From a bacterium (GTDB taxonomy: Bacteria > Bacillota_I > Bacilli_A > RFN20 > DUOF01): a stretch of 13,452 nt of DNA. Location of the stretch: positions 1 to 13,452 of the forward strand of contig DUOF01000047.1 in NCBI GenBank assembly GCA_012839015.1, written 5' to 3'. The notes under the pieces are model-generated. The model saw only the letters and a list, made by a program, of their open reading frames with translations. It ran no database searches and was not told the origin of the DNA. Positions 6,621 through 13,359 of the stretch are shown piece by piece. Position numbers and translations under genes: made by a program. Every line of letters starts with the position of its first letter. Position 1 is the stretch's first letter.

Positions 6621-6992
6621 ATGGCACGTATAGCAGGTGTAGATATACCTAACGACAAAAGAGTGATTATATCACTAACATACGTTCATGGTATTGGCAA
6701 ATCAACAGCACAAAAAATATTAAAGGCTGTTAATATTTCTGAGGAAGTTAGGGTTAAGGATCTAAGTGAAGAAGAACTAACTCTTATTCGTCAAGAAGTA
6801 GCTAAGTATAAAATTGAAGGAGACCTTAGAAGGGAAGTTTCTCTTAATATTAAAAGATTAAGTGAAATTGGTAGTTACCGTGGTTTACGCCACCGTAGAG
6901 GTTTACCTGTAAGAGGACAAAAAACCAAGACTAATGCACGTACTCGTAAAGGTCCGCGCAAAACAATTGCAAATAAGAAGAAATCATCTTAA
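6621..6992 (+). CDS. rpsM: 30S ribosomal protein S13
   Basis: S13 sits in the head of the small subunit and bridges to L5 (bridge B1b) and the P-site tRNA. The 123 residues begin MARIAGVDIPNDKRV, contain the helix-turn YVHGIGKSTAQKIL (about 22-35), and end with the basic tail block GLPVRGQKTKTNARTRKGPRKTIANKKK. The length is typical. AAGGAGG at 6607-6613 is the ribosome binding site. The gene ends with tandem TAA codons at 6990-6995. Its partner L5 here carries a long N-terminal tail. Confidence 0.97.
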   Translation: MARIAGVDIPNDKRVIISLTYVHGIGKSTAQKILKAVNISEEVRVKDLSEEELTLIRQEVAKYKIEGDLRREVSLNIKRLSEIGSYRGLRHRRGLPVRGQKTKTNARTRKGPRKTIANKKKSS

Positions 6993-7010
6993 TAAGAGGA
7001 GGTAAATTAA

Positions 7011-7421
7011 ATGGCAAAAGCAACTAATAAGAAAGTAAGTAGTACTGCTCAAAGAAAAAAAAGAGCACGTAAGAATGTTGTCAACGGCATAGCCCACATA
7101 CATTCTACCTTTAACAACACTATAGTTACTATTACCGACGAAACCGGCAACGTACTTGCATGGTCAAGTTCTGGCGCTATCGGTTATAAAGGTAGTAAGA
7201 AATCTACTCCATATGCTGCTCAACTAGCAGGAGAAAGTGCTGCAAAAGCTGCACAGGAGTTTGGAATGAAAGCTGTTGATGTTAAAATTAAAGGACCAGG
7301 ATCTGGTAGAGAAGCTGCAGTAAGATCACTTCAAACTGCGGGGCTAGAAATTTTATCAATCGTTGATGTGACACCTGTGCCACACAATGGTTGTCGCCCA
7401 CCAAAACGTCCACGTGGATAA
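7011..7421 (+). CDS. rpsK: 30S ribosomal protein S11
   Basis: S11 is a platform protein of the small subunit close to the mRNA exit and the E site. The 136-residue protein has a basic N-terminal arm, then NGIAHIHSTFNNTIVTITDETGNVLAWSS, GYKGSKKSTPYAAQ, KGPGSGREAAVRSLQ, and the conserved end DVTPVPHNGCRPPKRPRG. The terminal RPRG differs slightly from the frequent RRRV ending. The N-terminal arm is about five residues longer than in Bacillus. AGAGGAGGT at 6995-7003 overlaps the tandem rpsM stops and sits seven bases before the ATG. Confidence 0.97.
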   Translation: MAKATNKKVSSTAQRKKRARKNVVNGIAHIHSTFNNTIVTITDETGNVLAWSSSGAIGYKGSKKSTPYAAQLAGESAAKAAQEFGMKAVDVKIKGPGSGREAAVRSLQTAGLEILSIVDVTPVPHNGCRPPKRPRG

Positions 7422-7451
7422 GAAACACGTTAAAATAAGGGGGAAAAATAA

Positions 7452-8402
7452 ATGAAAAAATTTGAAAAACCAAAGGTATATCCATCGACTGAAGTAGTAG
7501 AACCAAATTATTTGAGAGTTACTATTGAACCTTTAGAAAGAGGTTTTGGAACAACTCTTGGTAATGCACTTAGGAGAATATTACTTTCTTCTATTCCAGG
7601 TGCTTCAATGTATGCTATTGAAGTTGAAGGTGCTAGACATGAGTTTAGTGCACTTGATGGTGTAAGGGAAGATGTTACTGGGATAATTTTAAATCTAAAC
7701 GACTTAATTTTAAAAATTAATGATACAGATAATGTAAAGAAAGAATTAAAGATTAATGTTAAGGGACCTAAAGTTATCACCGCTGGTGATATCATATGTC
7801 CAGCTGATGTTGAGGTAGTTAATAAAGATCTTTATATCGCTACCGTAGCGCCTAACGCTACTTTCAAAGCTGTGATCTATGCTAAAAACGGACGTGGTTA
7901 CTTAACTGCTGAAAATAATAAAGGTAGTATAACACACTTTGGGATTATCCCTACAGACTCAAATTACTCACCAGTTAGAAAAGTAACTTATGATGTAGAG
8001 AAAACTAGATTCGGACAAGAAAGTGATTATGAAAAACTTCACCTTGATGTTTGGACTAATGGCGGTATGACACCTAATGAAGCTATCGCAGTAGCAGCTA
8101 AAATTTTAGATGAACACTTATCAGTATTATTTGAACTAAGTAATCTAGATAAGTATGAAACTATACTTCAAGAAACTACTGTACCAACTGTTAATAAGTT
8201 TAATGATATGACTATTGAAGAATTAGATCTTTCAGTTCGCTCATACAACTGTTTAAAAAGAGCTAATATTCAAACCGTTCAAGAGTTAATTTTAAAAACA
8301 GAAGAGGATTTATCTAAAGTAAGAAACATGGGTAAAAAATCAATTAAAGAAGTCAAAGATAAAGTAGCTAGTTTGGGACTTAGTTTCAAGGAAAGCGAAT
8401 AG
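7452..8402 (+). CDS. rpoA: RNA polymerase alpha subunit
   Basis: Alpha dimerises to scaffold core RNA polymerase, and its C-terminal domain contacts UP elements and activators. The N-terminal domain (about residues 1-230) includes EPLERGFGTTLGNALRRILLSSIPG, the dimerisation and assembly signature, and ALDGVREDVTGIILN. A linker leads to the helix-hairpin-helix C-terminal domain (about 253-312) with IEELDLSVRSYNCLKRA. R263 corresponds to the DNA-contacting Arg265 of E. coli, and VRNMGKKSIKEVKDKV follows. The 316 residues match the Bacillus protein's approximate length. AAGGGGG at 7437-7443 is the ribosome binding site. The 30-base gap before it is the largest within the transcription unit and holds no obvious promoter. 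Confidence 0.98.
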   Translation: MKKFEKPKVYPSTEVVEPNYLRVTIEPLERGFGTTLGNALRRILLSSIPGASMYAIEVEGARHEFSALDGVREDVTGIILNLNDLILKINDTDNVKKELKINVKGPKVITAGDIICPADVEVVNKDLYIATVAPNATFKAVIYAKNGRGYLTAENNKGSITHFGIIPTDSNYSPVRKVTYDVEKTRFGQESDYEKLHLDVWTNGGMTPNEAIAVAAKILDEHLSVLFELSNLDKYETILQETTVPTVNKFNDMTIEELDLSVRSYNCLKRANIQTVQELILKTEEDLSKVRNMGKKSIKEVKDKVASLGLSFKESE

Positions 8403-8417
8403 GAAGGGGGACCATAA

Positions 8418-8819
8418 ATGGCTAGTAGAGGACGTAAAAATGTTCGTGGTAAAGCTGGAGTTCGTTTTAAAGCCGGATTTACTAGGAGTAAAGAAAAATC
8501 AATGTTAAGAAACTTAGTTAGTGAACTAATTGTTCATGAAAGAGTTGAAGTAACTAAAACTACAGCAGAAAAGTTAGTAGTACTTGCAGATAGAATGGTT
8601 GGATTTGGTAAAAAGGGAGATTTACATGCTCGCCGTCAAGCCGCTAGAACGGTTAGAAATATCTATGTAGATAAAGAAAAAACAAAGACAGCCTTACAAA
8701 AATTATTTGATGATATTGCACCTAAATACATGGAACGTGAAGGTGGATATACTAGAATTTTAAAGACTGGAAATAGACGTGGAGATAATGCTCCAATGGC
8801 TATTGTGGAATTTGTATAA
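8418..8819 (+). CDS. rplQ: 50S ribosomal protein L17 with a short basic N-terminal extension
   Basis: L17 lies on the solvent side of the large subunit near the bottom of the tunnel region. The core from residue 22 (TRSKEKSMLRNLVSELIVHERVEVTKTTAEKL) through ARRQAARTVRN, YMEREGGYTRILKTGNRRGDNAPMAIVEFV is characteristic. Bacillus L17 starts M-G-Y-R-K-L-G-R and reaches the Met-Leu-Arg at about residue 16. Here that triplet is at residues 29-31, so the N-terminus is about 13 residues longer and rich in Gly, Arg and Lys. A GGAAGGGGG ribosome binding site at 8402-8410 precedes the ATG. It is the last gene of the ribosomal transcription unit; a terminator hairpin starts at its stop codon. Confidence 0.96.
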   Translation: MASRGRKNVRGKAGVRFKAGFTRSKEKSMLRNLVSELIVHERVEVTKTTAEKLVVLADRMVGFGKKGDLHARRQAARTVRNIYVDKEKTKTALQKLFDDIAPKYMEREGGYTRILKTGNRRGDNAPMAIVEFV

Positions 8820-8842
8820 GTCATAGAAATATGACTTTTTTT
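8819..8842 (+). terminator. Intrinsic terminator of the ribosomal protein operon
   Basis: AGTCATA (8819-8825) pairs with TATGACT (8830-8836) around a GAAA tetraloop and is followed by a T tract at 8836-8842. The first base of the stem is the last base of the rplQ stop. The stem is only seven base pairs and AT-rich, so termination may be partial. Confidence 0.8.
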
Positions 8843-8866
8843 AAAATAAGGTAGCGAGGTGATATT

Positions 8867-9034
8867 ATGGCTCAAAGACAAAGAAAAGTAGTTAATAAGA
8901 TTAGCAAAAGAGAACAAGCTAGACTAGAATTAAGAAGAAATAAAACTAATGTATCAATGATCATTATGAGAGTAGTAGTTATCATGGTTCTTATTGCTAT
9001 GCTTATGGGATTAGCAATTTATATTATTGGCTAG
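8867..9034 (+). CDS. Small basic single-pass membrane protein, unrecognised
   Basis: This 55-codon frame has a ribosome binding site, GAGGTG at 8856-8861, five bases before the ATG, and a TAG at 9032-9034. Residues 1-28 are hydrophilic and strongly basic (MAQRQRKVVNKISKREQARLELRRNKT in outline, with nine Arg or Lys before residue 20). Residues 31-54 form one hydrophobic segment rich in Ile, Met, Val and Leu. By the positive-inside rule the N-terminus should be cytoplasmic. I do not recognise the family. It lacks the SecE signature and has no cleavable signal-peptide look. It stands between two terminators, so it is either monocistronic or made by read-through from rplQ. No promoter fits in the 24 bases after the terminator; one would have to lie within rplQ. 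Confidence 0.72.
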   Translation: MAQRQRKVVNKISKREQARLELRRNKTNVSMIIMRVVVIMVLIAMLMGLAIYIIG

Positions 9035-9052
9035 TTAAATTTTAAAATTATC

Positions 9053-9081
9053 AAAGGTTAAACGATCGTTTAACCTTTTTT
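9053..9081 (+). terminator. Intrinsic terminator built on a perfect 26-bp palindrome
   Basis: Positions 9053-9078 are a perfect inverted repeat, AAAGGTTAAAC, GATC, GTTTAACCTTT, giving an 11-bp stem with a four-base loop, followed by a T run to 9081. It begins 19 bases after the small membrane-protein gene and lies 41 bases before ecfA1, so it separates the two units. On the opposite strand only three T residues follow the stem, so it should work mainly on the forward strand. Confidence 0.85.
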
Positions 9082-9122
9082 GTTTGTTAAAAATAGTTTA
9101 AGATATAGATGTTGGTGATAGA

Positions 9123-9923
9123 ATGGGTAATATAATTGAAGTAAAAAATGTTTTCTTCGAATATGAAAAAGGTATAAATGTTTTAAGGGATGTTTCCTTT
9201 GTTATTAAGGAAAACACATATAATGTAATCGTAGGTAATAATGGATGTGGTAAGTCTACTATAGCTAAACTTTTATGCGGAATTGAGACCTTTACAAAGG
9301 GTGAAATAAAAATAGATAATTTACAACTTAATAAAAATAACCTAAGTGAGATAAGAACCAAGACTGGTATTATCTTTCAAAACCCTGATAACCAATTCGT
9401 GGCTAATAGTGTCAAAGATGACATTATTTTTGGTCTTGAAAATTACAATATTGATCCACTTAAGATGGATAAGATTATTGATGAAGTTGCAAAGCTCACC
9501 AAGATAGAGAATCTCCTTGATAGGGACCCCTCTTCTTTGTCAGGTGGGGAGAAACAAAGAGCTGCTCTAGCCGCAACCATCGCCCTGAAACCAAAAATCA
9601 TCATACTAGATGAATCTAGCAGTATGTTAGACCCGGTATCTAAAAGGGAACTAAAAGATTTGATTGTTGCTCTAAAAGAAAAAGAGAAGATGACAATTAT
9701 TTCTATTACCCATGATGCAGAAGAGACACTTCTAGCAGACCAAGTAATCTTAATTGATCAAGGTAGGGTTGCCTTCAGTGGTAAGAGAGAAGACTATTTT
9801 GCATTAGATGATAGTAAAATAAACTTCCCTAATATAATCAAATTACAAAAGGAATTAAACTTTAAGGAACTAATTGGTGATGAGGCAAAATTAATTGATA
9901 AGCTAAAGGGAGAAGGTAAATGA
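9123..9923 (+). CDS. ecfA1: ECF transporter ATPase EcfA1 (CbiO-type)
   Basis: This is one of two ATPases of the shared energy-coupling factor module that drives vitamin or metal uptake together with EcfT and exchangeable S components. The 266 residues carry Walker A GNNGCGKST (38-46), a Q-loop in FQNPDNQF (Q86), the ABC signature LSGGEKQR (139-146), Walker B IIILDES with catalytic E164, the D-loop MLDP and the switch His197 (ITHD). FQNPDNQF is typical of EcfA1. GGTGAT at 9114-9119 may act as a ribosome binding site with short spacing. I see no convincing promoter in 9082-9122. The TGA stop overlaps the ecfA2 ATG (ATGA). Confidence 0.95.
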   Translation: MGNIIEVKNVFFEYEKGINVLRDVSFVIKENTYNVIVGNNGCGKSTIAKLLCGIETFTKGEIKIDNLQLNKNNLSEIRTKTGIIFQNPDNQFVANSVKDDIIFGLENYNIDPLKMDKIIDEVAKLTKIENLLDRDPSSLSGGEKQRAALAATIALKPKIIILDESSSMLDPVSKRELKDLIVALKEKEKMTIISITHDAEETLLADQVILIDQGRVAFSGKREDYFALDDSKINFPNIIKLQKELNFKELIGDEAKLIDKLKGEGK

Positions 9924-10762
9924 GAATTAATTTTAACGAGGTAAGCTTTACCTATAACTCTAAAATAGATTATGTACTAAAAGATGTTGATTTGGAGTTA
10001 AGTAACAATCAAATCATTTTCATAATGGGAGAGAGTGGAAGTGGCAAATCGACTCTAATACAACACATAAATGCCTTGCTTATCCCAAGTAAAGGTGAAA
10101 TAAATTTACAATTCAATGATGATAGTTTTGTGATTAGTAAAAATCACAAGGAAAAACGTTTGAAGCAGATAAGAAGGCATTGTGGTTTAGTATTTCAGTT
10201 TCCTGAACATCAATTATTTGAAGTCAATGTATTGAAAGATGTTATGTTTGGTCCGCTCAATTTCACAAGGGATGATAAACTTAGTGAGGAATGGTCTAAG
10301 GACGCCCTTAGTAAACTAGGAATCGATAAATCATATTACCAAAGATCACCATTTGATCTCTCTGGCGGGGAAAAAAGGAAAGTAGCGATAGCAGGAATTC
10401 TAGCCTCACGGCCACAGGTCCTAATACTGGATGAGCCTAGTGCAAGTCTTGATGCTAATTCAAAGGAAGAACTGGTTAAGCTTATACGAGAAATCAAGAA
10501 TCAAGGTAAGATGATTATTGTTGTTAGCCATGATGTTGATTTAGCTTATGAGTTAGCAGATAAGATAGTAGTCCTTTCTAATGGTAAGGTCATAAGTTAT
10601 AAAACCCCTTACGATACCTTTAATGATAAAGAGATCGTAGAAACTGCGAATCTTGAAACCCCCTTTGTTTACAAAATATCAGATGCCCTTAATATTGAAG
10701 ATAAGAATCTTAGGAGAATCGGGGACCTAGCAACTTATTTAAGAGGTAAGGCCAATGAATAA
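9920..10762 (+). CDS. ecfA2: ECF transporter ATPase EcfA2 (CbiO-type)
   Basis: This is the second ATPase of the ECF energy module, forming a heterodimer with EcfA1 on the cytoplasmic side. The 280 residues contain Walker A GESGSGKST (37-45), a Q-loop in FQFPEHQLF (Q93), which is the EcfA2 type, signature LSGGEKRK (147-154), Walker B VLILDEP with E172, a D-loop SLDAN, and His204 in VVSHD. The C-terminal extension after about residue 225 is usual for this family. It overlaps ecfA1 by four bases and ecfT by eight, so the three proteins are probably made in a fixed ratio. A Bacillus-like position downstream of rplQ supports the assignment. Confidence 0.95.
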   Translation: MRINFNEVSFTYNSKIDYVLKDVDLELSNNQIIFIMGESGSGKSTLIQHINALLIPSKGEINLQFNDDSFVISKNHKEKRLKQIRRHCGLVFQFPEHQLFEVNVLKDVMFGPLNFTRDDKLSEEWSKDALSKLGIDKSYYQRSPFDLSGGEKRKVAIAGILASRPQVLILDEPSASLDANSKEELVKLIREIKNQGKMIIVVSHDVDLAYELADKIVVLSNGKVISYKTPYDTFNDKEIVETANLETPFVYKISDALNIEDKNLRRIGDLATYLRGKANE

Positions 10763-11558
10763 TGTAGTGTTTGGAAGGTATCAAAATAAGGATACTTTAG
10801 TTCATAAACTTGATGTAAGGGTAAAACTGTTTCTAATGATCGCTTTAATGGTCTTAGTCTTTTTGCCTTTTAAAGCTTATAGTTTTGCATTCTTATTCTT
10901 ATTTTTAATAATTAGTTTAGTTATTGCTAAAGTAAACTTTATATCCATATATAGAGTAGTTAAACCAATGCGCTTTATGTTTATTATATTGCTTATTATC
11001 AATGTACTTACAATAAGGGAAGGTAGGGTACTTTTTGATATAAATAACTTCTTAGTGTATGACACGCCGATTTATCAAACTGTTTATATTGTTTTTAGAA
11101 TAATAATGCTACTAATGATTTCGACACTACTTACATCAACCTCAAAACCAACTGAACTTACTTATGGAATAAGATTTTATTTAAAACCACTAACCATTTT
11201 CAAAATTAATACCCATGAGATAGCCATTATGATCTCTATTGCCCTTAGGTTTATTCCGACTTTACTAGAAGAAACAAATAAAATAATGAAGTCTCAAACA
11301 AGCCGGGGAGTAGATTTTAAATATGGTAAGTTTAAAGAGAAAACTCTAGGGATTACTTCTCTTATTGTGCCTTTATTTGTCTCATCGTTTGAGAAGGCTG
11401 ATGATCTTGCAATAGCGATGTTATCAAGGGGATATGATAGTGATAAAGCAAGGAGTGAATATAGACGCTTCAAGATAGGTAGAAAAGATGTTATGTCTAT
11501 ATTATTATTTATATTATTTACTGCGGTATATTTCCTTTTAAGGAGGTACACCATATGA
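10755..11558 (+). CDS. ecfT: ECF transporter transmembrane scaffold EcfT
   Basis: EcfT joins the two ATPases to a substrate-specific S component in the membrane. The 267 residues show hydrophobic segments around 24-57, 72-87, 108-128, 154-172, 198-210 and 247-261. Between the last ones lie two coupling-helix motifs, SRGVDF (183-188) and SRGYD (224-228), the Ala/Ser-Arg-Gly signatures of the family that contact the ATPases. It starts at an ATG overlapping the ecfA2 stop and ends with TGA inside the truA start (ATGA). No S-component gene is present nearby, as expected for group II modules that serve several S components encoded elsewhere. Confidence 0.94.
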   Translation: MNNVVFGRYQNKDTLVHKLDVRVKLFLMIALMVLVFLPFKAYSFAFLFLFLIISLVIAKVNFISIYRVVKPMRFMFIILLIINVLTIREGRVLFDINNFLVYDTPIYQTVYIVFRIIMLLMISTLLTSTSKPTELTYGIRFYLKPLTIFKINTHEIAIMISIALRFIPTLLEETNKIMKSQTSRGVDFKYGKFKEKTLGITSLIVPLFVSSFEKADDLAIAMLSRGYDSDKARSEYRRFKIGRKDVMSILLFILFTAVYFLLRRYTI

Positions 11559-12286
11559 AAAGGTTTAAGGTTACCATTCAATATGATGGTGTGAATTTTT
11601 ATGGTTTTCAAAGACAAATTGATTTAAGGACCGTTCAAGGGGAAATAGAAAAAGTACTATTTAGAATATTTAAGAATGAGGTTACCTTGCACGCAAGTGG
11701 TAGGACAGATGCAGGTGTACATGCGACCGGCCAAGTCATCCATTTTGATGTAGAGACCAACATGGATGAGAAGGCCTTAAAAAGAGCCATGAATACATAT
11801 CTACCTAAAGATATTCATGTAGTTGAAACTGCCTTAGTAACTAGTGAGTTCCATGCTAGGTTTTCCAGTATCAAAAAAGAGTATCGCTACTTTATAAACA
11901 CTGGAGGTTATGAAGTCTTTTCAAGGAACCATGTTTACCAGTTCAATAGAGAATTAGATATAGAAAAGATTAAAGAGGCTAGTAAACTCTTTATCGGTAA
12001 ACATAACTTTTACAACTTCTGCACTAATGAGGAGGGAAGTGTAAAGGATTATATTAGGACAATTGAGAGTATAGAAGTCAATGTTAATGAAGGGATAATT
12101 GAATTTATTATCATTGGAGATGGGTTTTTAAGAAATATGATTAGAATGATGATCGGAGCCCTTTTAGAGATAGGTTTGAATAGGAAGGATAAAGAATATA
12201 TCTCCCGTAAGCTAGGTGATGATTTTACTAGATCCAACTATAAAGTACCTGGACTTGGTCTTTACTTAACTAGAGTTTACTACTAA
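11555..12286 (+). CDS. truA: tRNA pseudouridine synthase A
   Basis: TruA makes pseudouridine at positions 38-40 in the anticodon stem-loop of many tRNAs. The catalytic aspartate is D52 in the motif SGRTDAGVHATGQVIHF. Other family blocks are YDGVNFYGFQRQ near the N-terminus, ALNTYLPKDI-like residues at about 82-92, FHARFSSIKKEYRY, KHNFYNFC and GFLRNMIRMMIGALLEIG. The 243 residues are a normal length, and the end GLGLYLTRVYY fits the usual GLYL ending. AGGAGGT at 11541-11547 inside ecfT precedes the ATG at 11555. The gene ends four bases into the convergent penicillin-binding protein gene. Confidence 0.97.
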   Translation: MKRFKVTIQYDGVNFYGFQRQIDLRTVQGEIEKVLFRIFKNEVTLHASGRTDAGVHATGQVIHFDVETNMDEKALKRAMNTYLPKDIHVVETALVTSEFHARFSSIKKEYRYFINTGGYEVFSRNHVYQFNRELDIEKIKEASKLFIGKHNFYNFCTNEEGSVKDYIRTIESIEVNVNEGIIEFIIIGDGFLRNMIRMMIGALLEIGLNRKDKEYISRKLGDDFTRSNYKVPGLGLYLTRVYY

Positions 12287-12302
12287 CGTTTGAAGTAGTA
12301 AA
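12276..12302. other. Inverted repeat across the converging stop codons of truA and the PBP gene
   Basis: TTTACTACT (12276-12284) and AGTAGTAAA (12294-12302) are perfect reverse complements separated by nine bases that contain AACGTT. The hairpin forms in transcripts of both strands and covers both stop codons. There is no T tract on either side, so it is not a classical intrinsic terminator. It could protect 3' ends or slow polymerase between the convergent genes. It may also be a by-product of Tyr-Tyr codons near both C-termini. Confidence 0.45.
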
Positions 12303-13356
12303 TATCACCATTGTTGGTAAAGTTCTTAGTACTCGGATCGTATCTAGTGGCAATAACCCTGGAATTAGTAGAATACCAACTAGGAGAGGTAACGCTATCT
12401 AAATAGTTAGTTATCTCTTTAAATATTTGTTTAACTAATATGTAATTTGATAATTGTTCTCCTGAGTCAGTACCGACCCAGACACCAAGGGTGTAATTGG
12501 GATTATATGCCATTACATATGAGTCCTGACTAGTAGTACCAGTCTTTGCGCCATATTTACAACTAGGTTTATAATTTATAAGCGTTGGGGTTAGATAACT
12601 AGCTAAGTCACTCTTGAAAACCCCTTGCATCATTTGATTTAGAATAAGAGTTTCATTTTCCCTTAACAGTGTTTTGGAACGACTTTTATTTTCATAAAGC
12701 AGATTATCAAATGAATCATAAACCAAGTTAACAAAACTTGGTTTATAATACTCGCCTAGGGATGCAAAAGTATTGTAGATAGAGGTTAACTCTAAAAGAG
12801 ACATAGCACTTGTTCCAAGTGCCATTGATGGCAAGGCTTCTACATCATCTATGTTAAAACTAGTAATTAAATCTTTGAAATTCTCACTACCTACCAACAT
12901 GAGAGTCTTAACAGCATAAATGTTGTCTGAGAGCGCTAGTGCTTGTATCATATCTATATCTCCATTAGCATAACTCTCACTTGGGTTACTAGGTGAATAG
13001 GAACCAAAGTCCTTTATATAGAAATTAGTTTTTTCACTTGTTAGTTTAGTAGTTGGGTTAAAATTATTAATAAGTGCCAAGTAATATAGTAAAGGCTTTA
13101 TAGTTGAAGCGACACTCCTCTTAGAAGAGAGGGCACGATTAAAAGATGAGAGGTTATAATCAAAGCCCCCATTTAGTGATAAGACTTTGTTGCTAAAGGT
13201 CTCCATTACTACAACACTCACCTGAATGTCCTCATCCGTTGGCTTATACCTGCCAATTATTTCATTTACCTTACTACTTAAATCTATATTAATATTAGTA
13301 ATAACTTTTAAACCCCTTAATTTAGCTTTGTTCTCGTATAGATTGAGTGAAACCAA
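12283..13356 (-). CDS. Class A penicillin-binding protein, transpeptidase part (frame interrupted upstream)
   Basis: The product would cross-link peptidoglycan on the outer face of the membrane. All three transpeptidase motifs are present: S84-T-I-K87 with the catalytic serine, S143-D-N145, and K271-T-G-T274. They are spaced as in class A enzymes, with supporting blocks IKPLLYYLAL, ALALSDNIYAVK, MALGTSAMSLLELTSIYNTFAS and YTLGVWVGTDSGE. Residues near 12-24 (KLRGLKVITNINI) match the RGGLKIYTTLD linker that opens the transpeptidase domain. The longest open frame begins at a TTG at 13356 with no ribosome binding site. It is preceded by an in-frame TAA at 13360-13362, beyond which the same frame still reads as PBP linker. 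The true gene therefore starts outside the window, and this is either a nonsense-disrupted gene or a base error. The Gly usual before the catalytic Ser is Ala here. Confidence 0.8.
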   Translation of the reverse strand: MVSLNLYENKAKLRGLKVITNINIDLSSKVNEIIGRYKPTDEDIQVSVVVMETFSNKVLSLNGGFDYNLSSFNRALSSKRSVASTIKPLLYYLALINNFNPTTKLTSEKTNFYIKDFGSYSPSNPSESYANGDIDMIQALALSDNIYAVKTLMLVGSENFKDLITSFNIDDVEALPSMALGTSAMSLLELTSIYNTFASLGEYYKPSFVNLVYDSFDNLLYENKSRSKTLLRENETLILNQMMQGVFKSDLASYLTPTLINYKPSCKYGAKTGTTSQDSYVMAYNPNYTLGVWVGTDSGEQLSNYILVKQIFKEITNYLDSVTSPSWYSTNSRVIATRYDPSTKNFTNNGDIYYFKR

Positions 13357-13359
13357 TTC

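Noticed and set aside
7409..7435. CCACGTGG-type dyad and repeated ACGT elements around the rpsK stop as a regulatory hairpin
   Set aside because: The dyad lies in conserved S11 codons and pairs poorly with the downstream ACACGTT; no T tract follows.
9082..9122. A possible promoter for ecfA1, TTGTTA at 9084-9089 and TATAGA at 9104-9109
   Set aside because: The spacing of 14 bases is too short and the -10 match is weak; not enough to call.
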